Of a stretch of DNA of 64,000 bases, positions 13,032 to 24,159 are shown piece by piece. A program made the position numbers and the translations under genes. This DNA comes from Calliopum simillimum (Eukaryota; Arthropoda; Insecta; Diptera; Lauxaniidae), in contig OX638370.1 in assembly GCA_951812925.1 (NCBI GenBank), positions 6,224,001 through 6,288,000 of the forward strand, in the 5' to 3' direction. Under the pieces are notes generated by a model. That model saw only the letters and a list, made by a program, of their open reading frames with translations, did not search any database and was not told where the DNA came from. The stretch's first letter is position 1, and every line of letters starts with the position of its first letter.

Positions 13032-13946
13032 CTGAAAAAGATACAATGTAATAAGATATTCTTCATTGCCGTCATTAAATAGTACAAGTATATAAAAGAC
13101 CAGGTTATACGTTTAATAGTTTGATGTAGAATCTTATAAATTTTAAAATTTATTTTATTTGTAACCTTTTGTTTAGCTCTGGGCCATAGGAAAAAATGAT
13201 ACAAAACGTAACTATAACTTTTTTTGCTATTACGGCCAACTTGATGCATTTATTTGTGGACATTAATTTAATAATAGTTTTAACTTTAAGTTCGTAAATA
13301 ACAAGTATTTTGTTTGGTGCTTTTATTAAAACACACTGTACAGTAAGTTCAAATCAATAATGTCATCTGATTAAATTGCGTGCGTCATTATCTGCTCCAA
13401 AAAAAAACAATTTAAAATTACAAAATATCAGTGAGCAACACGCTGATGAACATACCAATCGCGCTTGCTACTTCGTTTCGTCTCGCCAAATAAGCTTGCA
13501 AATCAAGGCGCTATGCAAGAGAAGCATAATATCAACGAGTTACAACAGCTGGGCAATGCATAACAACGATGCAAAAAACCAAAAAATAGAACTTTTACAT
13601 TTGTTGTAATTTCTTTTTGCTATGATTCTCAACAAATCTATGCTAAAAGTCAAATATAGTGTGGCTTGTAAGTAATTTTGGATGTCGGCAAATTCATCGG
13701 ATGACATGATTGTGGTGTTCATTGAAACGTAAAGAAAACCAGCCTTTCAACAAGTTTTATTGTTTTCTTTTATGCATTTCGTCATGTTTTTGTAATGTTG
13801 TCAGTGTTTTTACAAAAAACACACTGAACAGTAAGCTCAAAGAATGACATCTAGCACATGCTTGTAGATAGCAAATTACTAGTTTTTTCTTTTTAAAGCA
13901 CCGGTCATAAATAGAACATAAAATCTTTTTTTAAAAAAAAACTAAC
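13032..13946 (-). other. CABLES intron 3
   Basis: This 915-bp AT-rich intron carries a direct repeat pair about 490 bp apart: AACACACTGTACAGTAAG near 13330 and AACACACTGAACAGTAAG near 13820, each followed by a similar GACATCT/GTCATCT stretch. The pair may bound an old insertion. No gene is seen. Confidence 0.5.
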
Positions 13947-14070
13947 CTGCCCACTTTCACCCTTTTCAATGCCCATCAAATCGAATGGATCAAATGGTGC
14001 ATCATTAATAGCCGACAAGGGTCTTGAACTTGAGGGATTCCGGCGTCTAACTTCCTTGCGTAGTTCAGCT
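13947..14070 (-). CDS. CABLES: CABLES exon 3
   Basis: This 124-nt exon has acceptor TTTATAG and donor GTTAGT. It completes a split Arg codon, then reads [20 protein letters not shown] and [18 protein letters not shown]. The [13 protein letters not shown] end aligns with the MVFELEGVELGADGK-type block of vertebrate CABLES. It ends in phase 0. Confidence 0.9.
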
Positions 14071-14138
14071 CTATAAAGCATACAAAATTCAATATACGTA
14101 ACTATCATGGTATCACAATAAAATTCACAACAACATAC

Positions 14139-14519
14139 CTGCCATTTTTGCCTTTATAATATGGCAACGCCGAAAATATAAAGAATGGTACCTTACGTGA
14201 TACCAAAACAACACGATCATCTTTAAATTGATGCTGCTTCCGTGCCTGTGCGCTATTAAGAAATTTCAAATCTTTTGCATCGCTTATTTGCACACTCTTA
14301 CTAATGCTGGCACGTGCACTATAACCACCAAAACTGCCTGGTGTTAAACTTTCTGTACTGCTATCATCAGTTATATGACTAATGGTCGAACCGATAATAT
14401 TATAGGAACGTTTTGTTCCACCACCGCTACCATATGGTATGGTACTTCCACGTATACCTGGTGCTGTATTGAGACGTGAACGCCGCTCGGGTATAATATC
14501 TGCACCATTGCTGAAGGTT
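14139..14519 (-). CDS. CABLES: CABLES exon 2
   Basis: This 381-nt exon has acceptor TTCATTACAG and donor GTATGT. Its first base completes the AG left by exon 1 into an Arg codon, so the 34-kb intron joins in frame. It reads [20 protein letters not shown], then Gly/Ser-rich sequence, and then the conserved [20 protein letters not shown] and [10 protein letters not shown] block. The last block corresponds to the IVLICAKRSLCAAFSVLPYGE-type region of vertebrate CABLES. Confidence 0.93.
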
Positions 14520-14904
14520 CTGTAATGAAAAATAATTGCAAATATGGGAATTATTAGAAATATGCTAACAGTGCGTATGAGTGACATTTTATTATAGTAT
14601 GTAATAATAATAATAAAAAAGTATATTTATAGAGTTTCACAATGTTAAAATTCATTTTAAATGTTGCTATTATAAGGCTCTGCAAACATTGCAATGTATT
14701 GTTAAAAGTTTTACCAAAATTCATTCAACAGCTTTTGAGTTAAGTTTCGAACAAACAAACAAAGTTTACAACACACACTTGAAGTTATCTATACATAAAT
14801 AGACAAACGAAATCGGTTCAGTCCGTTTCTATACCTAAATCTTAACCGATTTGCTTGAGGTTGTGAGAAAGAGCAGTGCATAGGAGTATATGTATATTTT
14901 TTTG

Positions 14905-15185
14905 AAGTGGGCGATGCCACGCCCTAAAATGGAAAAAACGCTTTCACGTCTAAACCACTGCATCGATTTTTATGAAATTTGATATGGAGATAGGGTCAAC
15001 ACTAAAGAACGATAAAATGACCATTATATTTTTTAGAGGGCGGTGCCACGCTCCTAATGGTATAACACGCTATCAGTTCTAAACTGATCCACCGATTTTT
15101 ATGGAATTCGGTACTGAGATAGGCTTAACACTATGGAAGGTTTATTAAAAGTAGATAATTTTTAGAGGAGGGTGCCACGCCTATT
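14905..15185 (+). repeat. Two to three tandem units with a GGGCG..GCCACGC core
   Basis: Units of about 130 bp start at GGGCGATGCCACGCC (near 14909), GGGCGGTGCCACGCT (near 15040) and a weaker GAGGGTGCCACGCC (near 15167). Spacers share 'ccgatttttatg' and 'gagatagg'. The layout resembles the other GGGCGTGGC-core arrays in the window, though the spacers differ. Confidence 0.7.
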
Positions 15186-16887
15186 AATAGAAAACGAAAG
15201 AAAAAGTATTTGTTTCAAAGTGAGCAGTTCCAAGCTTATAAAAAGAAAATATGCAGTTATTGTTAGTATTCATAGTTATATAGTCCCTTTTTAAAGTCAA
15301 ATTGAAATGGTCGAATTTCGGCCTCAAGGCGAACTCTAGTACTTTTAATTACACTACATTTCAAGTTTGGCTCTTTGTTGATTTTATCTGCATAATTTTT
15401 ATCGCATGTAAGAATTTTCCATTTTAATAAAAGTGACAGCTATGTAAACAGACTTAACTAACAGCAGCCCTAAATCAATAAAGTAAAGCAGCAGTGCGAG
15501 GCACAACAGAAAACTTAGCAGAAAGAAAACAACAGCACGTTAAGATAATCATCATTGACTCAACTGTTGAAACACATATTTGCTTTGATAAAATGAGTAT
15601 ACAAAGTGCTGACAGTAACTTCAACTGCATACTACAAGAAAATTTACAAAAATTTAAAAAAAATGACAAAAAGTACATGCTTTGACTATTTTGGGTGTGT
15701 AATCAGCATGAACCAGTTTGGGCTAGGGCAAATTAGTTACTTGATGCGTATTAGGCAAAACTAGTTGCGACCACTTTAATGCAAATTGGTCATTTTCAAA
15801 ATGTATAGTGAAACACTGCTCCTTTTAAAACTACACTTACATGTTTAAAGAATAAGCCCACATTAAGAATGCAAAATGTTTAATAAATTAATTTAATGCG
15901 TAAAGTTTTAATAATATTTTGTAACTAAAAGTTTTCGCAACAAAAATTTTTCGTGTCATAAATTTGTTTGTTTGCACAATTTTTCTTATCTTTAAGGTGA
16001 GAGACTTAAGATAATTTGCTTAACAAAAAAGATAAATTGTCAATAATGACAAAACACCTAGGCATAAGATAAAACAAACTTATTGACAACACTAAGGAGG
16101 ATCTAGGAAAATAAATTAAAGAATGTTTTTCATTAAAAATAACAAGTACACAACGAAATGCACACGTTTAATACCACCAGTGAGCAAATATATAATTAAC
16201 TGAAAAATATGAAAAACACAAGAGGCCTTTCTCCCCAATCTAAAATAGAATTTTACTTGCATTTTATAGATTTATCACATGAGATATTTTAAATTTCTCT
16301 TGTATTATTAATTTGTATGAAGTTAATACTAATGAATTTTTAATAATTACGCAGTTTTCTCTCATGATATAAATTTCTTGCATGACATATTTTTATTTTT
16401 CTCTTATGATACTTTTTGAAAAATTAAAAAAGAAATATGTTTTACGCGCATTGTTAATTTTTATAAAATTTCCTCTGTCATTTAAGTAGTAAGTCATGTG
16501 AAATTTTTTTATAACATATCTAAGTATTTATTTCATTATTACTTTATGTAAATTATATGTGTAGCGCCTCTACAGTTTTCTCTTATATTAGTTTCTCGCA
16601 TGGCATTAAGATATTTTTTCTCATAACACCTATCAAAAAATACAGATGAAAATAGCATTCTGCTTTCATTTTACAGCTTTCTCTCATGAGATATTTTAAA
16701 TTTTTCTTATATTATTACTTTAAATGAAGTTAATATTAATTTACTTGTAATAGTTACGAAGTTTCTCTCATGATATAATATTCCCGCATGACTTATTTTT
16801 ATTTTCTCTCATGATACTTTATGAAAAATTCGGATCAAAATATTTTTTACTTGTATAATTTCTTTCCATAAAATTTTCTTTGTATTG

Positions 16888-17140
16888 CATAATGTTACGA
16901 AGCTTCTGGAAGCTTTTAGCTAATTGTATGAGCTTTCTAAGGATGTATTTGATTTATAGGGTTTAAAAGGATTTCGCAAAGTTGTGGAGCTTTAAAGTTG
17001 ATATTTCAATTTTTTTGCCTATTTTTTGCCTTCGGCGGCCAATTTAGTATGACAAAGGTCTTATTAACATAACCTTTCATAAATGTTTTTTGAAATCCTC
17101 ATTAAATTTTCTTTAATTCGGTAGTACATTTGTCATACAA
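16888..17140 (+). repeat. Partial copy of the foldback family at 26.2 kb
   Basis: About 230 bp match 26360-26560 and the reverse complement of 26640-26920. Shared strings are ACGAAGCTTCTGG, TAGCTAATTGTATGAGCT, CTAAGG.TGTATTTG and GGCGGCCAATTTAGT. Only one arm is present, and it directly abuts the DINE-1-like element that starts near 17145. Confidence 0.75.
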
Positions 17141-17144
17141 ATTT

Positions 17145-18079
17145 TTATACCCTACACCCAGGGTATATTCACTTTGTCCTTCCGTTTGTAACGCAGAGAA
17201 GGAGGCGTGGCAGATATAGAAAAGTATATATATTCTTGATCAGCGTCACCTCCTGAGTCAATATAGCCGTGTCCGTCTGTCTGGCTGGCTGGCTGGCTGG
17301 GTGGCTGGCTGGCTGGCTGGCTGTGTGTTGAAATACACTTTTTGGGAAAACTGAGCAAGATAATTCAATGAAACTTGGTACACTGCCTTCGTCACCAAAG
17401 TTAGCTCGGGGGATTGAAAATGAGCGAAATCGGTCAACGGACACGCCTACCGCCCATACAAAAAATATATTCAAAATGGAATTTTAGGAGTTTTTTCACA
17501 ACAATGCAACCAAAATACGCATTAATATTAAAAATTGTAAGCGCAAGCTCTGAGGAAAAACTAAGCGAATTCGGACAAGAGGGCGTGGCACCTCCCATAT
17601 AAGCAAATGCTTAAAAACGCTATACTGAAAGCGTTTTTTGAAATATTCGAATCAAGTTTGACTCAGACACTAAGAATCATAAATGAAAGCTCTCAACAAA
17701 AATTGGGTGAAATCGGATAAGGGGGCGTGGTACCTCCCACATAAGCAAAAGTTTCAAAATGCTATACTGAAACAGTTTCTTGAGATAATCGAACCAAGCT
17801 TCACTCAAATACTAAATACTATAAATGCACGCTCTAAGCTAAAACTAGACGAACTCGGTCAAGAGGGCGTGGCACCTCCTATATAAGCAAAAGCTTCAAA
17901 ACGCTGTACTGAAAAAGTTTTTCACTCAGACACTAAAAACTATAAATGCAAGCGCTGAACAAAAACTGGGTGACCTCGGACAAGAGGGCGTAGCAACTCC
18001 CATATGATCAAAATTTGAAAAATACTGCAGTGTAGGGTATTTAATGTTTGGCCAGGCCAAATTTTACTCCCTTACTAGT
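17145..18079 (+). mobile_element. DINE-1/Helentron-like non-autonomous element
   Basis: The element begins with a short terminal inverted motif (TATACCCTACACCCAGGGTA) and continues with GTTTGTAACGCAGAGAAGGAG and TATATATTCTTGATCAG, wording I recognise from Drosophila INE-1/DINE-1. A TGTCCGTCTGTC-type stretch runs into a GGCT microsatellite. A central tandem block follows, with cores GGGCGTGG at 17581, 17723, 17865 and GGGCGTAG at 17986 (periods 142, 142, 121). It ends in the perfect palindrome TTTGGCCAGGCCAAA (18047-18061), 13 bp before CTAGT (18075-18079). That hairpin-plus-CTRRT end is the Helitron/Helentron signature. There is no coding capacity. Confidence 0.8.
17281..17323 (+). repeat. 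GGCT microsatellite
   Basis: About ten GGCT repeats with one GGGT interruption sit inside the DINE-1-like element, where related elements carry a pyrimidine-rich GTCC-type simple repeat. The array probably grew from that stretch. Confidence 0.85.
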
Positions 18080-18117
18080 TTAATTTGAGTTAGGAAAAAA
18101 AATCAAATGATGATAAA

Positions 18118-18486
18118 TCTATATATTAATACGCAAGACAAAAATTTGCCCTACTTTTTTCACTATGTTAGGAATGGAGCACGACTTGGAATTATGCACT
18201 ATTGAAAAGGCATTTGTGTGTAAATGTGCACAAACTTAAAATTAAATATTTTGATATTTTGCCATTGAGCCAGGTACAATTAAATGCAAATTTTTTAATA
18301 TTAACAACGTCAAAATACGCGGTCACAGAGCTAGAAAGAGGATACAGCACAAAGCTGACTTCATGTACTAGAAATGGGCTTTTCTTTTTTGTACCAAATA
18401 GCAAAAATAGTACTAAAACTGTCCAAAAAGTACCAAAATTATTTAATGCATTTGTGGTCAAATTTTGACCACTGGGCGATTCTAGT
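18118..18486 (+). mobile_element. Helitron-like element, copy 2 (best ends)
   Basis: This 369-bp element starts TCTATATATTAATACGCAAG after an A. It ends with a perfect hairpin GTGGTCAAATTTTGACCAC (18454-18472; 9-bp arms, 1-nt loop), nine bases, and then CTAGT (18482-18486). These are the classical Helitron termini: 5' TC and 3' hairpin followed by CTRRT. It has no terminal inverted repeats and no coding capacity. It lies 39 bp after the end of the DINE-1-like element. Four other copies are at 10911, 36804, 37774 and 42811. Confidence 0.85.
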
Positions 18487-20091
18487 AATAAATATTTCTC
18501 AGTGCATAATTTTCAACAAAATTTCACAAAAAAACAAGTTTATGTGTAATTTGTGGCTTACATTTAAACTGTTTTTAATATTTCCGTTTTGTTTTGAAAT
18601 ATCATCCTTACTTGTTGCGGCTATATTCTGCGCTCCTAGCCAATAACTGATCATTTCAGAAGGGGTGTTTTAAAAACGCATAATTTTCGCTCATTATAAA
18701 CATTTTAAAGAAAAAAAAGACAACAACATGAAAAATTCAATCAACTAACAAGTAGTTGTCAAAATTTTGGCTAATGATTTTTGTTTATACCAATGAATTT
18801 GTTAAATAAAAACGAAACGCTCTACGCATAAGTTAACGATACAAAAAACGATCTCTTATTTAGGTACGCGATCACAAACAAAAACTTATAAGTATTTCAT
18901 TCAACAGTTGGCTACAACATGAACAATTTAACGAAAAAAAATAAATTTATGGGGTACATGTAGATAAATATAAATTTTTGTGTTATTTTACTCGTATATC
19001 TAAATAATAATATTTTCGGCATTTTCAAGGCTCTTTATTTTAGAGTTAAATTTATATTTTTATATTGTATACATATACTTTTTTCTTCTTCTTTTATTTC
19101 TTTAAAATATTGTATGTTGACCTCTAAAACATAGTTTTTGTTATTTATGATTTCATTTTCTTTGCAATACCTGTCAGATTCCTTATATGCTTGCTATAAA
19201 CTTTTGCGCGCCTGTTGAAATTCCGTACGTTCTGATCTGATTTGTGTTTTGTGTAGAGAGACTTAAGCATAGATATTGAATTAGAACAAGAACTATTTAG
19301 AAATAGTTCTTCAAGGCTTGGCAGCATAACGTTTTTTCATATGAGGAACTATAACTTGAACATAGAAGCCGATAATTCTTAAGATTTTTTTATATATATT
19401 CTTTTGCTAAAACTTGATTTTTGCTTCTTATTATAAAATGAATTAAATTTGCACATTTGTATTTTTTGTTAAAAAATTTTGTTTAACACAAACCAGTTTT
19501 TTTCTCAAGTAACTCTTGAAGCGTTTATTTTCATTGTTAATTTGGCACATTCTGCTTTTAGCTGGTTTGTGAATTCTTAAAATTTATTGCTGAAAATATA
19601 ATTAATTCATATTGGCACCTTTATAAGTATAAGTAAAGTAGAATTTAAATGCAAAATAAAATCTTTCAACTCTCAAATATAATTCGGCGACTGTAAACGA
19701 CAAAATCTATTCTATAATTCAAACAATCTCGTGTATAGAATAAAATCTCCCTAATAGATATTGATATTCGAGGATTTTCCGAATATTTTAATTTGAGTGT
19801 ACTGCGAATACACTTAATAAAGATGGATTACAAAATCACTGTGAATATCTCAATTTAGCTTGTTTTGATTTTACAAATTTAGTTCAGACGTGTATGGACT
19901 TTTTGATTCGTAATAACTTTTTCGTTGCTTGGCTTTTTATAACTACTTGTAACACCGGTGGCCAACTTTTGGCCTTTTACTTAAAGATAGATATACTTTT
20001 TCCGAGTATCGTTTGGTAAAAAAGAAATCAGAACATTAAGTATTCATTAATTTTTTGGATGCAGCAGGCTCAGTGTACACCTCCAAGCCGA

Positions 20092-20767
20092 ACAACATCC
20101 CAAATATCGGTCTAAAAGTATTGAAAAACATCTAAAATATCGGTAAAAGTCCAAAAGTATCGAAAAACATCCAAAATATTGGTAAAAGTCCAAAAGTATC
20201 GAGAAACATCTAAAATATCGGTTAAATTCCAAAAGTATCGAAAAACAACCAAAATGTCGAAAAGAGCCCAAAAGTATCGGAAAACATCCAAAATATCGGT
20301 AAAAGTGCAAAAGTATCGAGAAACATCAAAAATATCGGTAAAAGTCCAAAAATATCGAAAAACAACCAATATGACGGTAAAAGTTCAAAAGTATCGAGAA
20401 ACATCCAATATATCGATAAAAGTCCAAAAGTATCGAGAAACACCCAAAATATGGATAAAAGTTCAAAAGTATCGAGAAACATCCAAAATATTGGTGAAAG
20501 TCCGAAAGTATCGAAAAACATCCAAAATGTCGGTTAAAATCCAAAAGTATCGAGAAACATTCAAAATAGCGATAAAAGTCTAAAAGAATCGAAAAACATC
20601 CAAAATATGGATAAAAGCCCAAAAGTATCGAAAAACATCCAAAATATTGGTAAAAGTCCAAAGGTATCGAAAAACATCCAACATAAAAGTGCAAAAGTAT
20701 CGAGAGACATCCAAAATGTCGGTAAAAGCCCAAAAGTATCGACAAACATTCAAAATTGCGGTAAAAC
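20092..20767 (+). repeat. 39-bp minisatellite, about 17 units
   Basis: The unit of 39 bp contains AAAAGTATCGAGAAACATCC and TATCGGTAAAAGT. The string AAAAGTAT recurs at 20114, 20153, 20192, 20231 and 20270, spaced exactly 39. One unit near 20680 is shortened. Because 39 is a multiple of three, several frames stay open on both strands (a repeated VKVQKYRETSKIS on the plus strand and FYRYFGCFSILLD on the minus strand). I read these as by-products of the period and not as genes. Confidence 0.93.
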
Positions 20768-20826
20768 GGTTAGCTTGTAAAAGGGGGGCAAAAAAGTCGT
20801 ACTATTGTTCTGATGCTTGCTGTAAG

Positions 20827-21213
20827 TAGTGATGAGCAAAATTAGTCTTGGTCTTGCGTCTTGTTCTTGGTCTTGCTAATTTTGCGAGACCAAGACCAAG
20901 ATGCTGATATTTTTGGTCTTGCTCACGATAATTATCAAGACCAAGACTGCTTTTCAGTCTTGCTAATTTATAGTTAAAAGTTGTTTCACGCCCGTTTTGA
21001 AGATAAAATCATCTCTCGATTTGAATTTTGGCATATTAAAAACCCAACTGCTTTGGAAAAATATGGTTATGAATACTCAATATCTCTGAAAATTTTTTCA
21101 AGACCAAGACCGAGACCAAGACTTAATGAGCAAGATCAAGACCAAGACTCAATATCAAAACCAAGACCAAGACTGCTATGGTCTTGGTCTTGGTCTTGGT
21201 TTGCTCATCACTA
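20827..21213. mobile_element. hAT-like foldback element with AAGACC hexamers
   Basis: This 387-bp element has perfect inverted ends TAGTGATGAGCAAA and its complement, followed by arrays of GTCTTG/AAGACC-type hexamers in opposite orientations at the two sides. The terminal TAGTG fits the hAT consensus YARNG. The eight bases outside (GCTGTAAG at left, GCTGTAGT at right) agree at six positions, consistent with an aged 8-bp target duplication. There is no coding capacity, and the open Pro-Arg-rich frames are simple-repeat artefacts. Confidence 0.75.
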
Positions 21214-22627
21214 GCTGTAGTTTACATTTGTTCATTGCGCCGAGCGTCCTAAAGAATTCAAATTTGATATACATGGGACTCTTAAATGTATGGTACCTAA
21301 AAACAAAAACTAATAAGGAAGCTAGCAAATCGGCCGGTTTTTAATTTAAAATATTTTTTTGCAATGCTATTTTAAATTTTGTATGATGCTAGCATGGTAA
21401 TTTTTAAAATGCTGTACAAATGTTAATTGACGATGAATTTTCACTATAGAAACAATATGAATATTATTCCGTTGAAGGATGCGTGTTGTGCTAGAACGAA
21501 GCATGTCAGTACACTGAAATTACTTAGTAGTAATGATATTTAATATAATAATTCATCATTCCTATGCCACCACTCCATACTTTTACGATCACTTCATAAA
21601 CATGTATATTATTGAAGTAAAAGAGTTTAGGTAACTCAGTCTAAGTCGGAGAACTACTCATGAGGGCATCCAATTGTAAGCGATCACTATTTCAGTTGAA
21701 CTGATCATGTACCAATAGTAAACATGTCAAGGTTGTTTAATGTACGGACCCGACCGACTTATTTAATATTTTTTTTTTAGAAAAGAAACAAAACGGAATG
21801 GAAAGAAACCACAAAAGAAACAAAAGTCACGCACGCACTTTACAAATCAATAGAATATGGAACTAATCTACCAGGCGCACAGTTGCACAGCGTTTATCGT
21901 ATGTGAAGGGAAAATAGTTTTAAGGGCCAATACAGCAGCGACGGCGTGTTACGCTCTTTTTTTTTTGTAACCCAAAAATAGCAGAGCACATGGCGCAATG
22001 TTACAAAATTTTCAAAAAACGCACCAGCATTTCTATTAAAATGTCACAAACACACATGTAATTCATACACAATACACACTCAGTCAAGCATGCGTAAATA
22101 GAATATTTATATTTTTAAAGCAACGCCCGACACACAGTGCAACTTGCAAGTAGGGGTTACCCGCAAGAGTTTTATAGGAAAAAAATGAAAATAAAAAAAA
22201 CACGTGTTGCTTATTGTATTGTAAAGAAGAACGCATGAACTGGTGTATTTTATCATGCGTAAACAAAAAATGCACTTCAGTGGCGGTGTAAAAATTTTTA
22301 AAATTTTTATAAGTCATATAAAATTTGAGCAATAGCCGAAAAAAGAAAAGCATTTCTGCTCTTATTTATTTGTGAATTACTTTGTTGAATAGTGTTACAA
22401 TCAAAAAAAGCTTTAAAATGTTTGAGCTTAACTCTTTATTTATTGACAACTGTAACAATGTACCCATTTCATCTGTGACACTATTGCACTCTACTTCAAT
22501 GCAGTTCGTAATCAAGCACATTGAGTAACAGTTATGAATGAGTGCTGCTCCCAAAAATAATTGTAAACTGAGTATAGAGTTTGAATGAATACATGTGCAC
22601 TGCTGCAGTAATATCGATTATGTTCAA

Positions 22628-22800
22628 GCTGAAGTGAGTGCAGTAGTGCCATCGTATGTACTCATGCATTTTTTCGAACTGAAGTGAGTACAATGAATAC
22701 TTGCGGACTGAAGTGAGTGCAGTAGTGTCACTGAATATTTTCAAATAGAAGTGAGTACAATGAATGATTGCGGACTGAAGTGAGTGCAGTAGTGTCATCT
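22628..22800 (+). repeat. 67-bp tandem repeat
   Basis: Two alternating sub-units, GAAGTGAGTGCAGTAGTG and GAAGTGAGTACAATGAAT, repeat with a 67-bp period (GAAGTGAG near 22681 and 22748; 22709 and 22776), with a first partial unit at 22631. Short minus-strand frames across it are not supported as genes. Confidence 0.85.
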
Positions 22801-22885
22801 ACCCATGAGTACTGCAAGGTGAAGCTCGCAAACTACATAAGCTATTTTTAAGAAAATTGGTAAGTAGGTGAAAGACACCAATACC

Positions 22886-23402
22886 ATGAAAATTGTAAAT
22901 GATCTTTCAGGGTTGCCACCTGTTTCTTTTTGAATTTTGCTTAAAACGAACTTTCTAAACTACACAAAATTAAATTTTAGTATCAAAACGCAAAATAATT
23001 TTTTTTTTAAAAAACAAAATGCATTTCCATCTGTTTATTTTCCAAAATTTTGTTTCAATCATACTTTTTCGACAAAATTGTAATTTTTGGTTTCAAATAC
23101 GGAAAAATTAACTTTTTGTAAATTGTGCATAAGCTTTCAGGGTTGCCACGTAATTTTTTTTTTAAATTTGCTCAAAACGAACTTGCTAAATCAAACAAAA
23201 TTAAATGTCTCAAAACGTTAAATTAAAGTTTTTTTAAAACCAACATAAATTTCAAGGGTCTATTTTCCAAAATTTTGTTTAAATCATAAATTTTTGATTT
23301 CAAAATCTAACAAATAAACTTTTTGAAAATTGTTCATAAACTTTCAGAGTTGCCAACTGTTTTTTTTAAGTTTTGCACATTTTTTTTTTTTTTTTTTTTT
23401 TT
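22886..23402 (+). repeat. Three tandem units starting CTTTCAGRGTTGCCA, then a poly-T run
   Basis: Units begin at 22904, 23134 and 23341 (spacing 230 and 207 bp) with CTTTCAGGGTTGCCAC or its variant. Each continues with an AATTTTGC..AAAACGAACTT stretch and ends near AAATTGT.CATAA. The third unit breaks into a run of 23 T at 23380-23402. The CAGGGTTGCCA start resembles hAT-type ends and the ends of the 56.6-59.8 kb composite. Confidence 0.8.
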
Positions 23403-24159
23403 CGATGAACATAATTCTTATATATTTAACTTAAAAAATATCAAAAAATAAGTATGCAAGTTTCTTTTTTGTCACAAATATGTTATTTTTACAAAAAAAG
23501 TATTAAAATATGTTAAGTACATTTAACGCCAAAGCGTAACAAACGATTTACATATGATAAATTTCATATAAATTGCTTATAGATTAGTTCATTGTTTACG
23601 TGTGGACAACACGTTTTGCATGATATGATCAATAAAGCAAAGTTTCCGGAACAAATATAACGATTTCCGGACTTGGGACTGATGGAAATGTTAAATGTTA
23701 GTACGTATACATTACAAAAGTGGAAATTTTTTATTATGGTTGTTTTTATTATTATTTAATGTTGTTTTTCTAATTTTCTTATAAAACTTCACTGCGCTCA
23801 CACGATCTTTTATTAAGGCGTAACGCTGATAGACCTTCAAAAATATAAACACAAATGCAACAATAACAAAAAACACAACAAAAATACCGACAGCGGAATT
23901 TTTGGTAAAAATTTTCCATGCCTAGATACTGAAAATACGATAATAAAAGTTTTAACATTTAGTCAACACAAAAATGTTGACCAATTTTCGAATAACAAAA
24001 TGGAAAACGAAATTGAAGAAGATAAAAAAATATAAAATCGTTTAAGTTAAAAAAAAAGAAAAAAAAAACTTTTAACATTGATTACGATAACTTACTACAA
24101 ACAGCTGTGCGCCTAATACAGTACCCTGAGTTAATTGGTCTAGGTCGAGGCTAAAAATC

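Noticed and set aside
20179..20745. Open frames of 134 codons (plus) and 139 codons (minus)
   Set aside because: They are created by a 39-bp tandem repeat whose length is divisible by three. Several frames are open at once and there is no conserved domain.
20981..21344. Open frames rich in Arg-Pro and Gln-Asp
   Set aside because: They are translations of AAGACC/GGTCTT hexamer arrays within a foldback element.
22628..23380. CRISPR-like regularly spaced repeats
   Set aside because: The repeats are contiguous tandem units in a eukaryotic intron, with no unique spacers and no cas genes.
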